From contig CAWAMJ010000006.1 in NCBI GenBank assembly GCA_963783085.1, forward strand, positions 124,001 through 188,000: a DNA stretch of 64,000 bases, in the 5' to 3' direction. The notes under the pieces are model-generated. The model was given only the letters and a program-made list of their open reading frames with translations. It did not search any database and was not told where the DNA came from. The DNA comes from CAVYUC01 sp963783085 (GTDB lineage: Bacteria > Bacteroidota > Bacteroidia > Bacteroidales > Prolixibacteraceae). The position numbers and the translations under genes were made by a program. Below, piece after piece: positions 17,368 through 26,830 of the stretch (position 1 is its first letter; the number at the start of each line of letters is the position of its first letter).

Positions 17368-18360
17368 TTATTTCGAAATTTCCAGCATTCGCTGAATCGG
17401 AATTTTTGCCTTTCCAATTACTTCCTGAGGTAATGTTATTTCCGGTTGTTCATGTTTCAGGCAAATGTACAACTTTTGCAAACTGTTCAATTTCATGTAG
17501 GAGCAGTCGTTGCAGGCGCAGGTTGCATCCATTGCAGGCGCAGGAATGAAAATTTTATCCGGGCAAACCTTTGCCATTTGATGAAAAATGCCGCTTTCGG
17601 TAGCTACAATGAATTTTTTTGCACTGCTGTTTTGCACGTAATTCAACAAAGAAGTTGTTGAACCGACATGTTTTGCCAGTAAAAGCACCGGTTTTTCGCA
17701 TTCCGGGTGGGCGATAAATTCAGCATCGGGATGTTTATCCATCAGTTCAATTATTTTTTCCACCGAATACTGCTCGTGAACCATGCAGGCGCCGTCCCAC
17801 AAAACCATATTCCGGCCGGTGATGCTGTTGATGTAATTGCCCAGATTTTTGTCGGGCCCGAAAATCAGCGGTTGGTTTTCCGGAAAACTTTCAACAATCT
17901 GCCGTGCGTTGGCCGATGTACATACCACATCCGACATGGTTTTTAATGCTGCAGTTGCATTTATATAGGTAATTACTTTATGATCCGGATACTTTGCTTT
18001 AAAGGCGGCAAATTCTTCTGCCGGCGCAGATTCGGCCAGCGAACAACTTGCATTTAAATCGGGTAAGATAACTTTTTTGGAAGGATTGATTATTTTGGCG
18101 GTTTCGGCCATAAAATGCACGCCAACGAAAACAATCATTTCAGCATCGGTTTTTGCGGCTGCCTGGGCAAGTCCCAAACTGTCGCCAACATAATCGGCAA
18201 TGTCCTGCAATTCGCCTTCCACATAAAAATGGCTTAAAATAACCGCATTTTTTTCCTTTTTCAACCGTTTGATTTCTTCAACCAGTTGTAATTTCGGATC
18301 GATTGTTTCATCAATAAATCCTTTTTCTTCCAACATTCTTTCTACCTGTAACTGTTCCAT
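17368..18360 (-). CDS. nadA: quinolinate synthase NadA
   Basis: It condenses iminoaspartate with dihydroxyacetone phosphate to give quinolinate for NAD synthesis, using a [4Fe-4S] cluster. Candidate cluster cysteines, numbered from an ATG at 18399, are Cys119 (DLNASCSLAE), Cys205 (WDGACMVHEQ) and Cys294/296/299 (DATCACNDCSYMK). I prefer the ATG at 18360 (MEQLQVERML) because CAAAATTA at 18397-18404, a -7 element TAATTTTG on the minus strand, overlaps the upstream ATG at 18399. No nadB or nadC is beside it. Confidence 0.95.
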   Translation of the reverse strand: MEQLQVERMLEEKGFIDETIDPKLQLVEEIKRLKKEKNAVILSHFYVEGELQDIADYVGDSLGLAQAAAKTDAEMIVFVGVHFMAETAKIINPSKKVILPDLNASCSLAESAPAEEFAAFKAKYPDHKVITYINATAALKTMSDVVCTSANARQIVESFPENQPLIFGPDKNLGNYINSITGRNMVLWDGACMVHEQYSVEKIIELMDKHPDAEFIAHPECEKPVLLLAKHVGSTTSLLNYVQNSSAKKFIVATESGIFHQMAKVCPDKIFIPAPAMDATCACNDCSYMKLNSLQKLYICLKHEQPEITLPQEVIGKAKIPIQRMLEISK

Positions 18361-18442
18361 ATCTTCTATCTGAATATATGTTGTTTTTACCGTCGACAAA
18401 ATTACTAAATCATTTTAAAAAAATACCTTTTAGTTTTATTAT

Positions 18443-18474
18443 AAAAAAAAGGGCTGCCCAAACGAGCAACCCTA
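18443..18474 (-). terminator. terminator of the TonB-receptor/BACON operon
   Basis: On the minus strand AGGGTTGCTC, a short loop and GGGCAGCCCT form a hairpin followed by eight T. It separates the BACON lipoprotein gene from nadA. Confidence 0.75.
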
Positions 18475-18512
18475 ACCTTGTTGTAATAATTCAATTAATA
18501 ACATCTACCTGC

Positions 18513-20036
18513 TTATTGTACACTTACGTGGCTGAAATAAATACCATTCATAAGTTCATCTGTTCCTTTATAGGAACCCTTTGTTCCAATTACCGTTAGT
18601 GTATCACCAACTTTAATGCCTTTGGCAGCTAACAAACCTTTTCTGTCATCACCGGTTGCACCATAACCCGAATAAACGCCATAAACGAGGATTTCACTCT
18701 CGCCATCGTTCAAATAAAGATTACCATAATCCGCATTAGTAATCGATGTAATTTCGCCGGTTATCATAAAGTATGTGCTGGCATCGTCAGGTTTAGCCAG
18801 CACCTCGGCAACAGTAGCCGTAGTTACAGGAATAACGCTCTCCAATACAGCTGAGCCTACTTGTGGGGTTCCTTTATATTCGGCACGTTTTCCAACAATT
18901 GTAATTATGTCACCTTCTTTTAGACCCTTTTGGCTAAAATCTTCAATGCCATAAACATACGTTTCACCCGAGAAATCCCGCAAGTATAAATTGCCATATG
19001 TAGTGTTGGAAATACTGGTAATAACACCTGTTAAACGATATTGTGTATCACCAACTGAAGCTGCAAGAAATTCTGCAATGGTTGCATCTACAATCGCTCC
19101 TGCTTGGCTGACAGTTGTTTGTGCACTATAGATTTTAGATCCATCAGTAGTGCGGAACGTTAGAGTAGTTCCACGATCTCCGCCGGTATTGGCTTCGGCT
19201 TTGAATTTCACAACAGTATTGGTTCCTGCTGACTGGATAGATGAAATTGACAGCCAGGACTCAGCATCATCAGGAATTTCTACCGACACGCCTTGTCCTT
19301 TGGAGGTAAGGTATGCAACCAATTCACCACCTTCCACAGGAAGCTCCGCATTTTGTAACGAATCAACTTTCACAAGCGATTTGTTGATATTGATAACGGT
19401 TACATTTACCAACTCTACAGTTCCATTGTAGGTTGTTTTTGGTCCCTGAACAGTTACTTCATCTCCTACTTCGAGCCCTAAACTTAAAAAGTTTTTCTCT
19501 GCACCCTTTGCGTCGAGAGTACCATATATATAAATAGAACCTGTTTCGTCCTCCAAATACCAGTTGCCGTAAGTTGTGCTGGTTATTGCAGTAACCACAC
19601 CGGTTACCTGATAGGTCTTGCTGTCAGGTCCGGCAATTACCTCCGCTGCTGTGGCAGTTGCAATTGTTGGCAAACCCTGGATGATCTTTATTCGCTGAGT
19701 TGCGCCTCCGGATTGAATCAAAACCTCTGCTGCGCGACCATCCAAGGCAGATTCAGCCGAGAATGTAAGGGTTGATTCTCCGGCACTGCCAGAGGCTGGA
19801 GAGATAGTTAACCATTCAAGCGAATCTTTCTTGGTAAAAACTTTTTCTATTGTCCAGCTATCGTTAGCAGTTACAGTAATGGATGTAGAACCGCCATCCA
19901 CAGGGATGGACACGTAAGATGACGATACCTGAATTTCATCAAGCAATGTCATTGTTTCTTCATCGGTACAACTTGTCATCAAGGCAAGTATTGCAATGAA
20001 AAATGGAAATATATTTTTTAAATTCATAATTGTCAA
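18513..20036 (-). CDS. lipoprotein with two BACON domains and three OB-fold (DUF5689-like) domains
   Basis: A 507-residue surface or periplasmic lipoprotein: signal peptide with lipobox (ALMTSC, Cys at about 23), then BACON 1 (about 35-118), OB 1 (about 125-215), BACON 2 (about 220-310), OB 2 (about 313-400) and OB 3 (about 403-507). The OB repeats share YQVTGVVTAITSTTYGNWYL, YRLTGVITSISNTTYGNLYL and FMITGEITSITNADYGNLYL. BACON domains in this phylum are carbohydrate- or mucin-associated spacers. It lies 10 bases after the TonB receptor gene, so both form one operon; it takes the position SusD often has, but is not SusD-like. The start may also be the ATG at 20027. Confidence 0.85.
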   Translation of the reverse strand: MTIMNLKNIFPFFIAILALMTSCTDEETMTLLDEIQVSSSYVSIPVDGGSTSITVTANDSWTIEKVFTKKDSLEWLTISPASGSAGESTLTFSAESALDGRAAEVLIQSGGATQRIKIIQGLPTIATATAAEVIAGPDSKTYQVTGVVTAITSTTYGNWYLEDETGSIYIYGTLDAKGAEKNFLSLGLEVGDEVTVQGPKTTYNGTVELVNVTVININKSLVKVDSLQNAELPVEGGELVAYLTSKGQGVSVEIPDDAESWLSISSIQSAGTNTVVKFKAEANTGGDRGTTLTFRTTDGSKIYSAQTTVSQAGAIVDATIAEFLAASVGDTQYRLTGVITSISNTTYGNLYLRDFSGETYVYGIEDFSQKGLKEGDIITIVGKRAEYKGTPQVGSAVLESVIPVTTATVAEVLAKPDDASTYFMITGEITSITNADYGNLYLNDGESEILVYGVYSGYGATGDDRKGLLAAKGIKVGDTLTVIGTKGSYKGTDELMNGIYFSHVSVQ

Positions 20037-20046
20037 TGCTTTTTAA

Positions 20047-23000
20047 TTAGTTGAAAATATACTTGATTCCAATAGAAGCATACCATGTTTGACCCAGTGA
20101 ATAGCTTGGCGTGAATGTTTTTGTATTACCACGGATGGAAGAGGGTGTAGAGAATGTAGCCACACCGTCAGCATCAACACCTTCGTATTTGAGGATACGG
20201 GCTTCGGAACCGATTTCCGGGTTCAGGTATTTAGCTACACCCCAACTGGAGTTGAACAGGTTCATCACGTTTTTGATATCAAAGCTAAGTTGCAGTTTGT
20301 GTTCGTTTTTACCTGTATTAAGAGCAAAATCATGTTTGTAGGCGAAATCTACGCGATGTACCCAGGGTGAGTAAACGCTATAGGCTTCTGCGTATTTGCC
20401 TTGTTGATTATTCAAATAATCATTGGAATGCACATAGTCCATAAAACGGGTTTTATCGTCTTCTGAAACAAAGCGAAACTCATTGTTTGCCACTTCATCG
20501 TCAGTTGGAACATAGATTGCATCGTAGTTATAACCATCGCTATTGATATCATTAACCGTCATAAATGAATAGTTAGCTCCACCGTGCCATCCTTCATAGA
20601 TAACGCTATAGTGGTTGCCGCTTTTGTCGTGTGCAATAAACGATGCCAAAAGACGATCGGGTGTGGTGTATTGAGAATTGTGCAATTTAATGAAGTTAGG
20701 ACCTTCTACTGTTGGAACGTATGTAAATGCAGATTCAGCATTGGATCCCGGCATACCTGTTACATCTTTGGCAACTGTGTGTGTATAGGCAGCCATCAAA
20801 CTGATCCATTTTGCCGGTTGAGCATTGAAAGTAATGTTGCCTGACCAGCCATAACCACGATTAGTGTTTTCCAGCACAAAGGCCTTTGTGGCGGTACGAT
20901 AACCGGCAGGATAAATCGGACGATTGTCAACACCGTTGAAACGGGCGAAACCACCTACATTTGGAATACTCCAGTCAGAAATAGAAACACCGTTGATTGT
21001 TTTATTGAAAATTCCTTCTACCGTTACAGAGAATGGGAAAGATGTTTTGAATGCGTAGTCAACAGCAAGTGACGATTTCAATACCTGCGGCATTTTGAAA
21101 TTTGGATCTACAGCCGCAATAGCGGAAGGAACTGTTCCATCTTCGGGAGAAATAGTGGAAGGATAGCCCAATGAAATTAACTTATCATAAAGTGCCGCAA
21201 TAGTAGCTTTTCCGTTGGCATCCGTTACAAGACCGCCGGCAAATTCATCCATCGTGAAACCTTTTTTTGCTGCGTTCGCTTCATTTATCTGTGCCTGATA
21301 CTGCACCATTCCACCATTGGTAGGCATATTGGTGAAGAATACAAGCGGTAAATTACCCGAGAAAAGACCGGTACCTCCACGAACTTTCAGGCTCTTATCG
21401 CCAAATGTATCCCACACAAAACCTACGCGGGGAGAGAATATGATATTTGTTTCAGGCCATTTTCCTGTATCGATATTACGGCCGGCATAATCAATGTCAT
21501 AGATAGCTTTGTTTGTTATCAGGTCAGAATTATTGAAGAAAAGTCCATCTATACGAAGTCCGTACGAAAGTTTGAAAATATCAGTAACGCTCCAGTCATC
21601 CTGCCCGTAAACTCCAATTTTGTTTGTTCTTATACGAGCTGCAGGATTGCTCTCTCCATCGTAACCGTAGGTTAAATTTACAATTTCAGGTGTTCCTCCG
21701 TTTAAGAAGTCGTCAAGGCTTGTGTAGCGATAGTAACCTGTACCGTTGCGCATATAAGAGTTGTCAGCCATCTTATACTCGAAAGCAACGCCGCCGATAA
21801 TTTTATGATTGCCTAAATAATAGGTTACCTCATCTTTAATGTTCAATACATCATTGTGAACGCCATTGTTCCAGGTAAACAGCTCGTAACCTAAAGAAAG
21901 GTATGCCTGATCGTCTTTCAAAATGTCGATAAAAGGAAATTCATCAGAATTTGTACCGCGAACGTCGTCAAGTTTTGAGAACGTTGCCAGGAATTGGTTA
22001 GAGATGTTTTCCGATAAACGACTATTTAAGTCGAAAGAGAGTGAATTAACAAGGTTGTCCATCGAATACATCGAGTTGGCATATGACATTGAAGCCTGTG
22101 ACATCCTTGCCTCAGACATACGGGTACCTCCGTCCATGGAAGATGCATTGGGAGATCTCCATGAAGAATTCTTGGTGTAGTTATAACGCAATGCTAAACG
22201 ATGTTTGTCTGTGATATTCCAATCTATACGGGCAAGAAGTTTTTTGTTGCTTTCATCTGCAGGGAAATTTGTGTAAGATCCCGTTTCATATCCATATTCA
22301 TTTCTTACAAAATCAGAAACTGTCTTAAGATCGTTTTCTGTAGTGCGGGAAATATAATTGTCCGGATCAGCAACACCATCCGTTGAAGCTCTCCACCGAT
22401 TGACAATTGTTGGTGTTTTATCCATTTCAGCGTTTACGAAGAAGAACAATTTGTTTTCGATAATCGGTCCGCCTAAAGTGAAACCATATGTTGTATTACG
22501 ATCTTTTTCACGTGCTCCTTGTATCTGCATTCCATTAACAGCATCTCCGCGCATGTTTTCATTTCTGTGATAGATGTAAGCGCTACCTTTGAAGGTATTT
22601 GTACCGGATTTTGTAATTGCATTTACGCCACCACCTATAAAGTTCGTCTGACGAACATCATATGGCGCGATTACAACCTGTAATTCTTCGATAGCTTCAA
22701 TAGAAATTGGGTTGCCTCCACCGGGAAGAGCATCACTCAAACCGAAGTTATTGTTGAAATTAGCTCCATCCACCGTAAAGTTAGCCGTACGACCATCTGA
22801 ACCGGCAAAGCTCATCCCGTTGCCACCATAAGGTGAAAGGCGGGTAATGTCTGTAATGCTGCGACTTACGGTAGGCAAATTTTCAATCTGGCTGTTTGTG
22901 ATATTGGTCACTGCTCCGGTTTTCTCATTGGAGAATTTTGTGCGGGTTGCCGTAACAAGAACTTCATCTAACGATGTCGTTTCTTCTGAGAGTACAACAT

Positions 23001-23313
23001 TCATTACATAGTTTTCACCTAAACTCAACGTAATGTTGTTTTGTGTGAAGGTACCATACCCAATGAAAGTAATTTTCACGGTGTAAGGTCCGCCTACACG
23101 CATACCGTTTAGGTTGAACCGTCCCTCCTTGTTGGTTACGGTACCGTAAGTTGTTCCTGAAGGAGTGTGTGTGGCAATCACCGTTGCACCCACCACCGGT
23201 CCTTCAGCATCCGTAACACTTCCACTCATACTGGATGTGGTTACCTGTGCCTGAATAATAGCAGCTGATGTAATAATGAGCGCTACTATTAAAAAACTAA
23301 TTTTTTTAATCAT
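20047..23313 (-). CDS. Oar-like TonB-dependent outer-membrane receptor
   Basis: A 1088-residue outer-membrane protein: signal peptide ending in AIIQAQ, a carboxypeptidase-regulatory-like beta-sandwich (about 28-110), a TonB-box-like region (SLDEVLVTATR), a plug domain from about 125 and a 22-strand barrel. NNITLSLGENYVMNVVLSEE and AITKSGTNTFKGSAYIYHRN are typical of the Oar-like branch, which differs from SusC. The C-terminal GIKYIFN is a barrel-closing end. It should take up an unidentified substrate or serve in adhesion. The companion BACON/OB lipoprotein follows. The upstream region is a 930-base divergent gap. Confidence 0.93.
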   Translation of the reverse strand: MIKKISFLIVALIITSAAIIQAQVTTSSMSGSVTDAEGPVVGATVIATHTPSGTTYGTVTNKEGRFNLNGMRVGGPYTVKITFIGYGTFTQNNITLSLGENYVMNVVLSEETTSLDEVLVTATRTKFSNEKTGAVTNITNSQIENLPTVSRSITDITRLSPYGGNGMSFAGSDGRTANFTVDGANFNNNFGLSDALPGGGNPISIEAIEELQVVIAPYDVRQTNFIGGGVNAITKSGTNTFKGSAYIYHRNENMRGDAVNGMQIQGAREKDRNTTYGFTLGGPIIENKLFFFVNAEMDKTPTIVNRWRASTDGVADPDNYISRTTENDLKTVSDFVRNEYGYETGSYTNFPADESNKKLLARIDWNITDKHRLALRYNYTKNSSWRSPNASSMDGGTRMSEARMSQASMSYANSMYSMDNLVNSLSFDLNSRLSENISNQFLATFSKLDDVRGTNSDEFPFIDILKDDQAYLSLGYELFTWNNGVHNDVLNIKDEVTYYLGNHKIIGGVAFEYKMADNSYMRNGTGYYRYTSLDDFLNGGTPEIVNLTYGYDGESNPAARIRTNKIGVYGQDDWSVTDIFKLSYGLRIDGLFFNNSDLITNKAIYDIDYAGRNIDTGKWPETNIIFSPRVGFVWDTFGDKSLKVRGGTGLFSGNLPLVFFTNMPTNGGMVQYQAQINEANAAKKGFTMDEFAGGLVTDANGKATIAALYDKLISLGYPSTISPEDGTVPSAIAAVDPNFKMPQVLKSSLAVDYAFKTSFPFSVTVEGIFNKTINGVSISDWSIPNVGGFARFNGVDNRPIYPAGYRTATKAFVLENTNRGYGWSGNITFNAQPAKWISLMAAYTHTVAKDVTGMPGSNAESAFTYVPTVEGPNFIKLHNSQYTTPDRLLASFIAHDKSGNHYSVIYEGWHGGANYSFMTVNDINSDGYNYDAIYVPTDDEVANNEFRFVSEDDKTRFMDYVHSNDYLNNQQGKYAEAYSVYSPWVHRVDFAYKHDFALNTGKNEHKLQLSFDIKNVMNLFNSSWGVAKYLNPEIGSEARILKYEGVDADGVATFSTPSSIRGNTKTFTPSYSLGQTWYASIGIKYIFN

Positions 23314-24247
23314 AAAAAATCGGATTTGAATTAAATTTAAAAATGAAATGAATAGTATGTTTTATAATAATTCGAGTCTTTTTAACAGCTTGTTTTGCAA
23401 TAGATTTTAAGCTGTTATCCCACAATGTCATGTATAAAATCCGGTGAAGCAATGATGGTTTTAAATACCAGGGGCAACTGAAATGAATTACTGAATTCTG
23501 TTTATTGATGCTTGTTTTCATTAACCCGCTTTTCAATTCTTGTCGAATGGTTTTTGTTGAATTTGAATTGCACCGGCAAAGGAAACCCTTTTAAATAATT
23601 TTAACATTAATTAGAAGTTAATTTTGATTTACCAAAATGCTTCTTTTGCCTCACTTTCTGCCAATATTCTCGGCTCTTCATAAAAGTTGAAACGAGCCGC
23701 AAGTTCAGATTTATTCATTTTTCTGACAAAATTTGAAAAGTATAGTTATTAAATATTTTTATGGAGTTTTCAACAAGTATTGAATAGGATATGAACAATA
23801 AATAAACACTTTATTAAATATTCAATGCGCGCGAAAATCCTGAAAAAAACGAACTTCAAAATATCAAATCACAGAAAAATTTTCATGCAAAAGGATTTAA
23901 TATCACCCTGAAATTGATTAAAAGAGAATTTTTTAATACCGGAGCAAATTAAAACAGAAGATTTTATTCTCTGATTATCAATAGTTTATTCTGATAAGCA
24001 ATTATTTTTTAAAAAAATATACTACTATGTGTTGCATGGTACTTAAAAAATTATATATATTTGTAATGCAAATAACAGGGTATATAAAAGTAGTTTTTTA
24101 AAAAAAGTTCTATACAAAGTGTAACGATTTCGAAAAACAGTCGTCATACTACCGAAAACAAAAAAGCATCGAAGGTACATCTTCGGGAAAACAGAAACAA
24201 AACAAACAGCGAACAACAAGAAACAGAAAACAAAAAAACAGAAAGCC
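23314..24247. other. 934-base AT-rich divergent intergenic region
   Basis: It separates the minus-strand TonB receptor operon from the plus-strand LExWM-PadR-PspC operon. The base composition is very AT-rich with long A and T runs, and open frames here look spurious. A promoter for the plus strand is seen at 24032-24063. I found no -33/-7 pair for the receptor on the minus strand, and no repeat or RNA gene I can name. Confidence 0.6.
24032..24063 (+). promoter_or_regulatory. promoter of the LExWM-PadR-PspC operon
   Basis: TTGC at 24032-24035, a 20-base spacer and TATATTTG at 24056-24063 fit the Bacteroidota promoter. Initiation near 24070 would give a leader of about 175 bases, long enough for regulation. 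Surrounding partial symmetry (TACTA...TGGTA, 24020-24041) might be a PadR operator but is weak. Confidence 0.5.
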
Positions 24248-24685
24248 ATGAAAACAAAAAACAATGTTCAGAAAGCAGTATTGAGAACAGCAGCAGTAGT
24301 TATGAGTTTGGTTCTTATCAGTTTTACGGTCAATGCACAGGAGTTCTGGAAAAAATTATTAACCAGCAGCAGTTTTAACGAAATTGCCCTTGCCATGGTG
24401 GAAACGTCGAAAGGTACAAAACCAGTGGCTGTCCCCGCTGAAAATGGAACTTACCTGTACGAAATGGCTTATGAGCCGGAAATGGAACTTGAAAACTGGA
24501 TGGTGAATGAAAGCCATTTCGCAGTATCGGGAACAGAAATGATGGATTTTGCCATTGAAAATGAAAAGCCGTTGCAATTGGAAAGCTGGATGCTGAATGA
24601 AGGTGCTTTTACAACCAGTCAGGAAGGCGACAACGCATTGAGCCTGGAAAACTGGATGATATCAAGCGAATACTGGAACATGTAA
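24248..24685 (+). CDS. exported small protein with three LExWM repeats
   Basis: A 145-residue secreted protein: a long signal peptide cut after VNAQ at about residue 31, then EFWKKLLTSSSF and a mature part with a motif repeated about every 33 residues: ELENWMVNESHF, QLESWMLNEGAF and SLENWMISSEYW. The mature protein is acidic and ends two residues after the last repeat. I have a general recollection of LExWM-type proteins near PadR/PspC genes in Bacteroidota, but know of no assigned function. It is first in an operon with PadR (70 bases) and PspC, which points to an envelope-stress or membrane-associated role (inferred). Confidence 0.75.
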   Translation: MKTKNNVQKAVLRTAAVVMSLVLISFTVNAQEFWKKLLTSSSFNEIALAMVETSKGTKPVAVPAENGTYLYEMAYEPEMELENWMVNESHFAVSGTEMMDFAIENEKPLQLESWMLNEGAFTTSQEGDNALSLENWMISSEYWNM

Positions 24686-24755
24686 AACCATGAAAAAACC
24701 CCCAGGCAAAATCAGGGAAGAAACGGGAAATAATAACAAATTTGAATAAGTTAAA

Positions 24756-25088
24756 ATGAAACTGGAGAATACAAAAGCACAGATGAGGAAAGGAGTACTG
24801 GAATATTGTATCCTTTTGGTGCTGGACGGAAAGCCTCTTTATGCAAGCGATATTATTCAGGCATTGAAAGAAGCAAAAATGATAGTGGTGGAAGGAACGC
24901 TTTACCCGCTGCTTACCCGCCTGAAAAACTCGGGGTTGCTTGCTTACCGCTGGGAAGAGTCGACTCAGGGACCACCAAGAAAATACTATGAATTAACTGC
25001 AGTTGGGAAAAAATTTCTCGTGGAACTGGAAGGTTCATGGTCGGAACTGGTTGATGCAGTTGAAAAAATACGTTCCGCAAGAGCTTGA
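24756..25088 (+). CDS. PadR family transcriptional regulator
   Basis: A 110-residue winged-helix repressor of the short PadR type (subfamily s2): MRKGVLEYCILLVLDGKPLY opens the wHTH, VVEGTLYPLLTRLKNSGLL is the recognition-helix region with the PadR GTLYP signature, GPPRKYYELTAVGK is the wing, and a short C-terminal dimerisation helix follows. In this phylum such PadR genes are often followed by a PspC gene, as here (41 bases). Autoregulation of its operon is likely but no operator is proven. Confidence 0.92.
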   Translation: MKLENTKAQMRKGVLEYCILLVLDGKPLYASDIIQALKEAKMIVVEGTLYPLLTRLKNSGLLAYRWEESTQGPPRKYYELTAVGKKFLVELEGSWSELVDAVEKIRSARA

Positions 25089-25129
25089 AAAACTTAAATG
25101 AAACCGATTGAAATTCAAACAAAAAAGCA

Positions 25130-26752
25130 ATGAAAAAAACATTCACAATAAATATTAGCGGCACAATTTTTCATATTGAAGAAGATGCTTACGAAGTTCT
25201 CCAGAGTTATCTGATAAAGCTAAAAAACCATTTTGGTGTTGATGAGGAGGGAAAAGAGATACTGGCCGATATCGAGGCCCGGATTGCGGAAATCTTTAAT
25301 GAAAAATCGTCGGAAGAACAAAATGTGGTTACTCTTGAATGGGTAAATCAGGTTATCGAAAGGATGGGGACACCCGAAGATTTTGCCGAAGAACAGGGTG
25401 AAGAAGAAGAAGAAGATGTTTACGTTAGCGAAACAAAGCGCAAACGCCGGTTGTACCGCGATCCCGATCACCGGGTTCTTGGCGGCGTTTGCGGCGGACT
25501 TGGCGCCTATTTCACGATGGATCCGGTAATTCTGAGGATTATTTTTGTTGTGCTTTTTTTCCTCACCAGCGGCGCTGCATTACTTGCCTATCTAATTCTC
25601 TGGATTGCGGTCCCGAAAGCCAGCACAACCGCTCAGCGGCTTGAAATGCGCGGACAGGAAGCTACGGTAAAAAACATCGAAAAATCAATCCGCGAAGAGG
25701 TAATCGAAGTAAAAGAAAGCTACCGAAAGTTCAAACAATCTGAAACTTACGCAAAAGGAAGACGCTCAATGAAAGGGGCGGGCGACATCACCTACAACGT
25801 TTTCAAACTGCTGTTGAAAATTGTGGTTGTAATAATTGGAGTGCTGCTTATCATCTCCGGTTTTTTAGGCATTCTCGGAATGATTTCATCCCTGGTTATC
25901 GGGCATTCATTTGTAGAAGGGTGGCCAATGGTATGGGGGCCTGATATTCAGTTTCCATCCTTTTTAAATCATTTTGTGGAGCCCGGAACCGTAACTTTCG
26001 GATTGATTGCAGTTGGCCTGCTCGCGGGAATCCCGATGCTTGCCATGATTTATATCGGAACAAAACTGGTATTCCGTTACAAATCGAACAACACAGCCGT
26101 GGGTTTGTCAATGGTTGGATTATGGCTGGTTGCACTGGTTGCACTTGTCATCGTTTCCGCAGGCCAGGTAGGCAACTTTAAAAACCGTTCGACAATTTCC
26201 AGCAGTACAGGAATTTCGTGCGACTCGTGTCAAACGCTGTACCTTCAGTTGGCAGAAGATAAATATCAGGATTTTGCCAACTTCGATTTCGATATGGAAG
26301 GTTTTAAAGTGGCGGTAGTTAACGGCGAAGATGTGCTGCTGGGTAAACCGAAACTGGATGTCGAAAAATCAAGCACCGATAATTTCGTGGTAACGGTAAG
26401 AAAAGCTTCCCGCGGACGTACCCGCGAAGCAGCAAAAGAATATACCGACGAAATCCACTATAATTATCAGCAGTCTGATTCGACCCTGTTTTTCGATCCT
26501 TATTTTTATTTGAGCGAAAACGAAAAGTGGCGCGATCAGGAAGTTTATATCACCATAAAAGTACCGGAAGGGAAAGCGGTTTACCTGGGCAACGATTTGG
26601 TGAGAATAATCCACGATATTGAAAATGTTTCCAATACCTGGGATGGCGATATGGTAGGAAAATACTGGGTAATGGAACCTGAAGGATTAACCATGAGAGA
26701 TACAATTTCTGAAGAACCTTCTGAAAAACCTTCAGAAGAAGTTCCGGAATAA
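25130..26752 (+). CDS. PspC-domain multi-pass membrane protein
   Basis: A 540-residue protein. Residues 1-85 form a small alpha/beta domain typical of Bacteroidota PspC proteins (MKKTFTINISGTIFHIEEDA ... VIERMGTPEDF). The PspC domain follows at about 105-163 (LYRDPDHRVLGGVCGGLGAY, then LAYLILWIAVPKA). More membrane segments lie at about 223-252, 286-310 and 325-345, and a soluble C-terminal domain runs from about 350 to the acidic end. PspC proteins sense membrane stress in proteobacteria; the long form here is uncharacterised. It is the last gene of the PadR operon, before a terminator. Confidence 0.9.
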   Translation: MKKTFTINISGTIFHIEEDAYEVLQSYLIKLKNHFGVDEEGKEILADIEARIAEIFNEKSSEEQNVVTLEWVNQVIERMGTPEDFAEEQGEEEEEDVYVSETKRKRRLYRDPDHRVLGGVCGGLGAYFTMDPVILRIIFVVLFFLTSGAALLAYLILWIAVPKASTTAQRLEMRGQEATVKNIEKSIREEVIEVKESYRKFKQSETYAKGRRSMKGAGDITYNVFKLLLKIVVVIIGVLLIISGFLGILGMISSLVIGHSFVEGWPMVWGPDIQFPSFLNHFVEPGTVTFGLIAVGLLAGIPMLAMIYIGTKLVFRYKSNNTAVGLSMVGLWLVALVALVIVSAGQVGNFKNRSTISSSTGISCDSCQTLYLQLAEDKYQDFANFDFDMEGFKVAVVNGEDVLLGKPKLDVEKSSTDNFVVTVRKASRGRTREAAKEYTDEIHYNYQQSDSTLFFDPYFYLSENEKWRDQEVYITIKVPEGKAVYLGNDLVRIIHDIENVSNTWDGDMVGKYWVMEPEGLTMRDTISEEPSEKPSEEVPE

Positions 26753-26773
26753 TTAAACAGCAACAGAAAGATT

Positions 26774-26805
26774 TTCCCGCTGCAATATCGGCGGGATTTC
26801 TTTTC
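26774..26805 (+). terminator. terminator of the PadR-PspC operon
   Basis: TTCCCGC (26774-26780) and GCGGGAT (26791-26797) enclose a 10-base loop, followed by TTCTTTTCTT. The T-run is interrupted, so strength is moderate. Confidence 0.6.
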
Positions 26806-26830
26806 TTAAAAAAACAGAAACATAAACGCG

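Noticed and set aside
24043..24264. Minus-strand frame of 73 codons rich in Phe and Val
   Set aside because: It arises from a purine-rich leader (many AAACA and GAAAC) opposite the LExWM operon start; no homology-like features.
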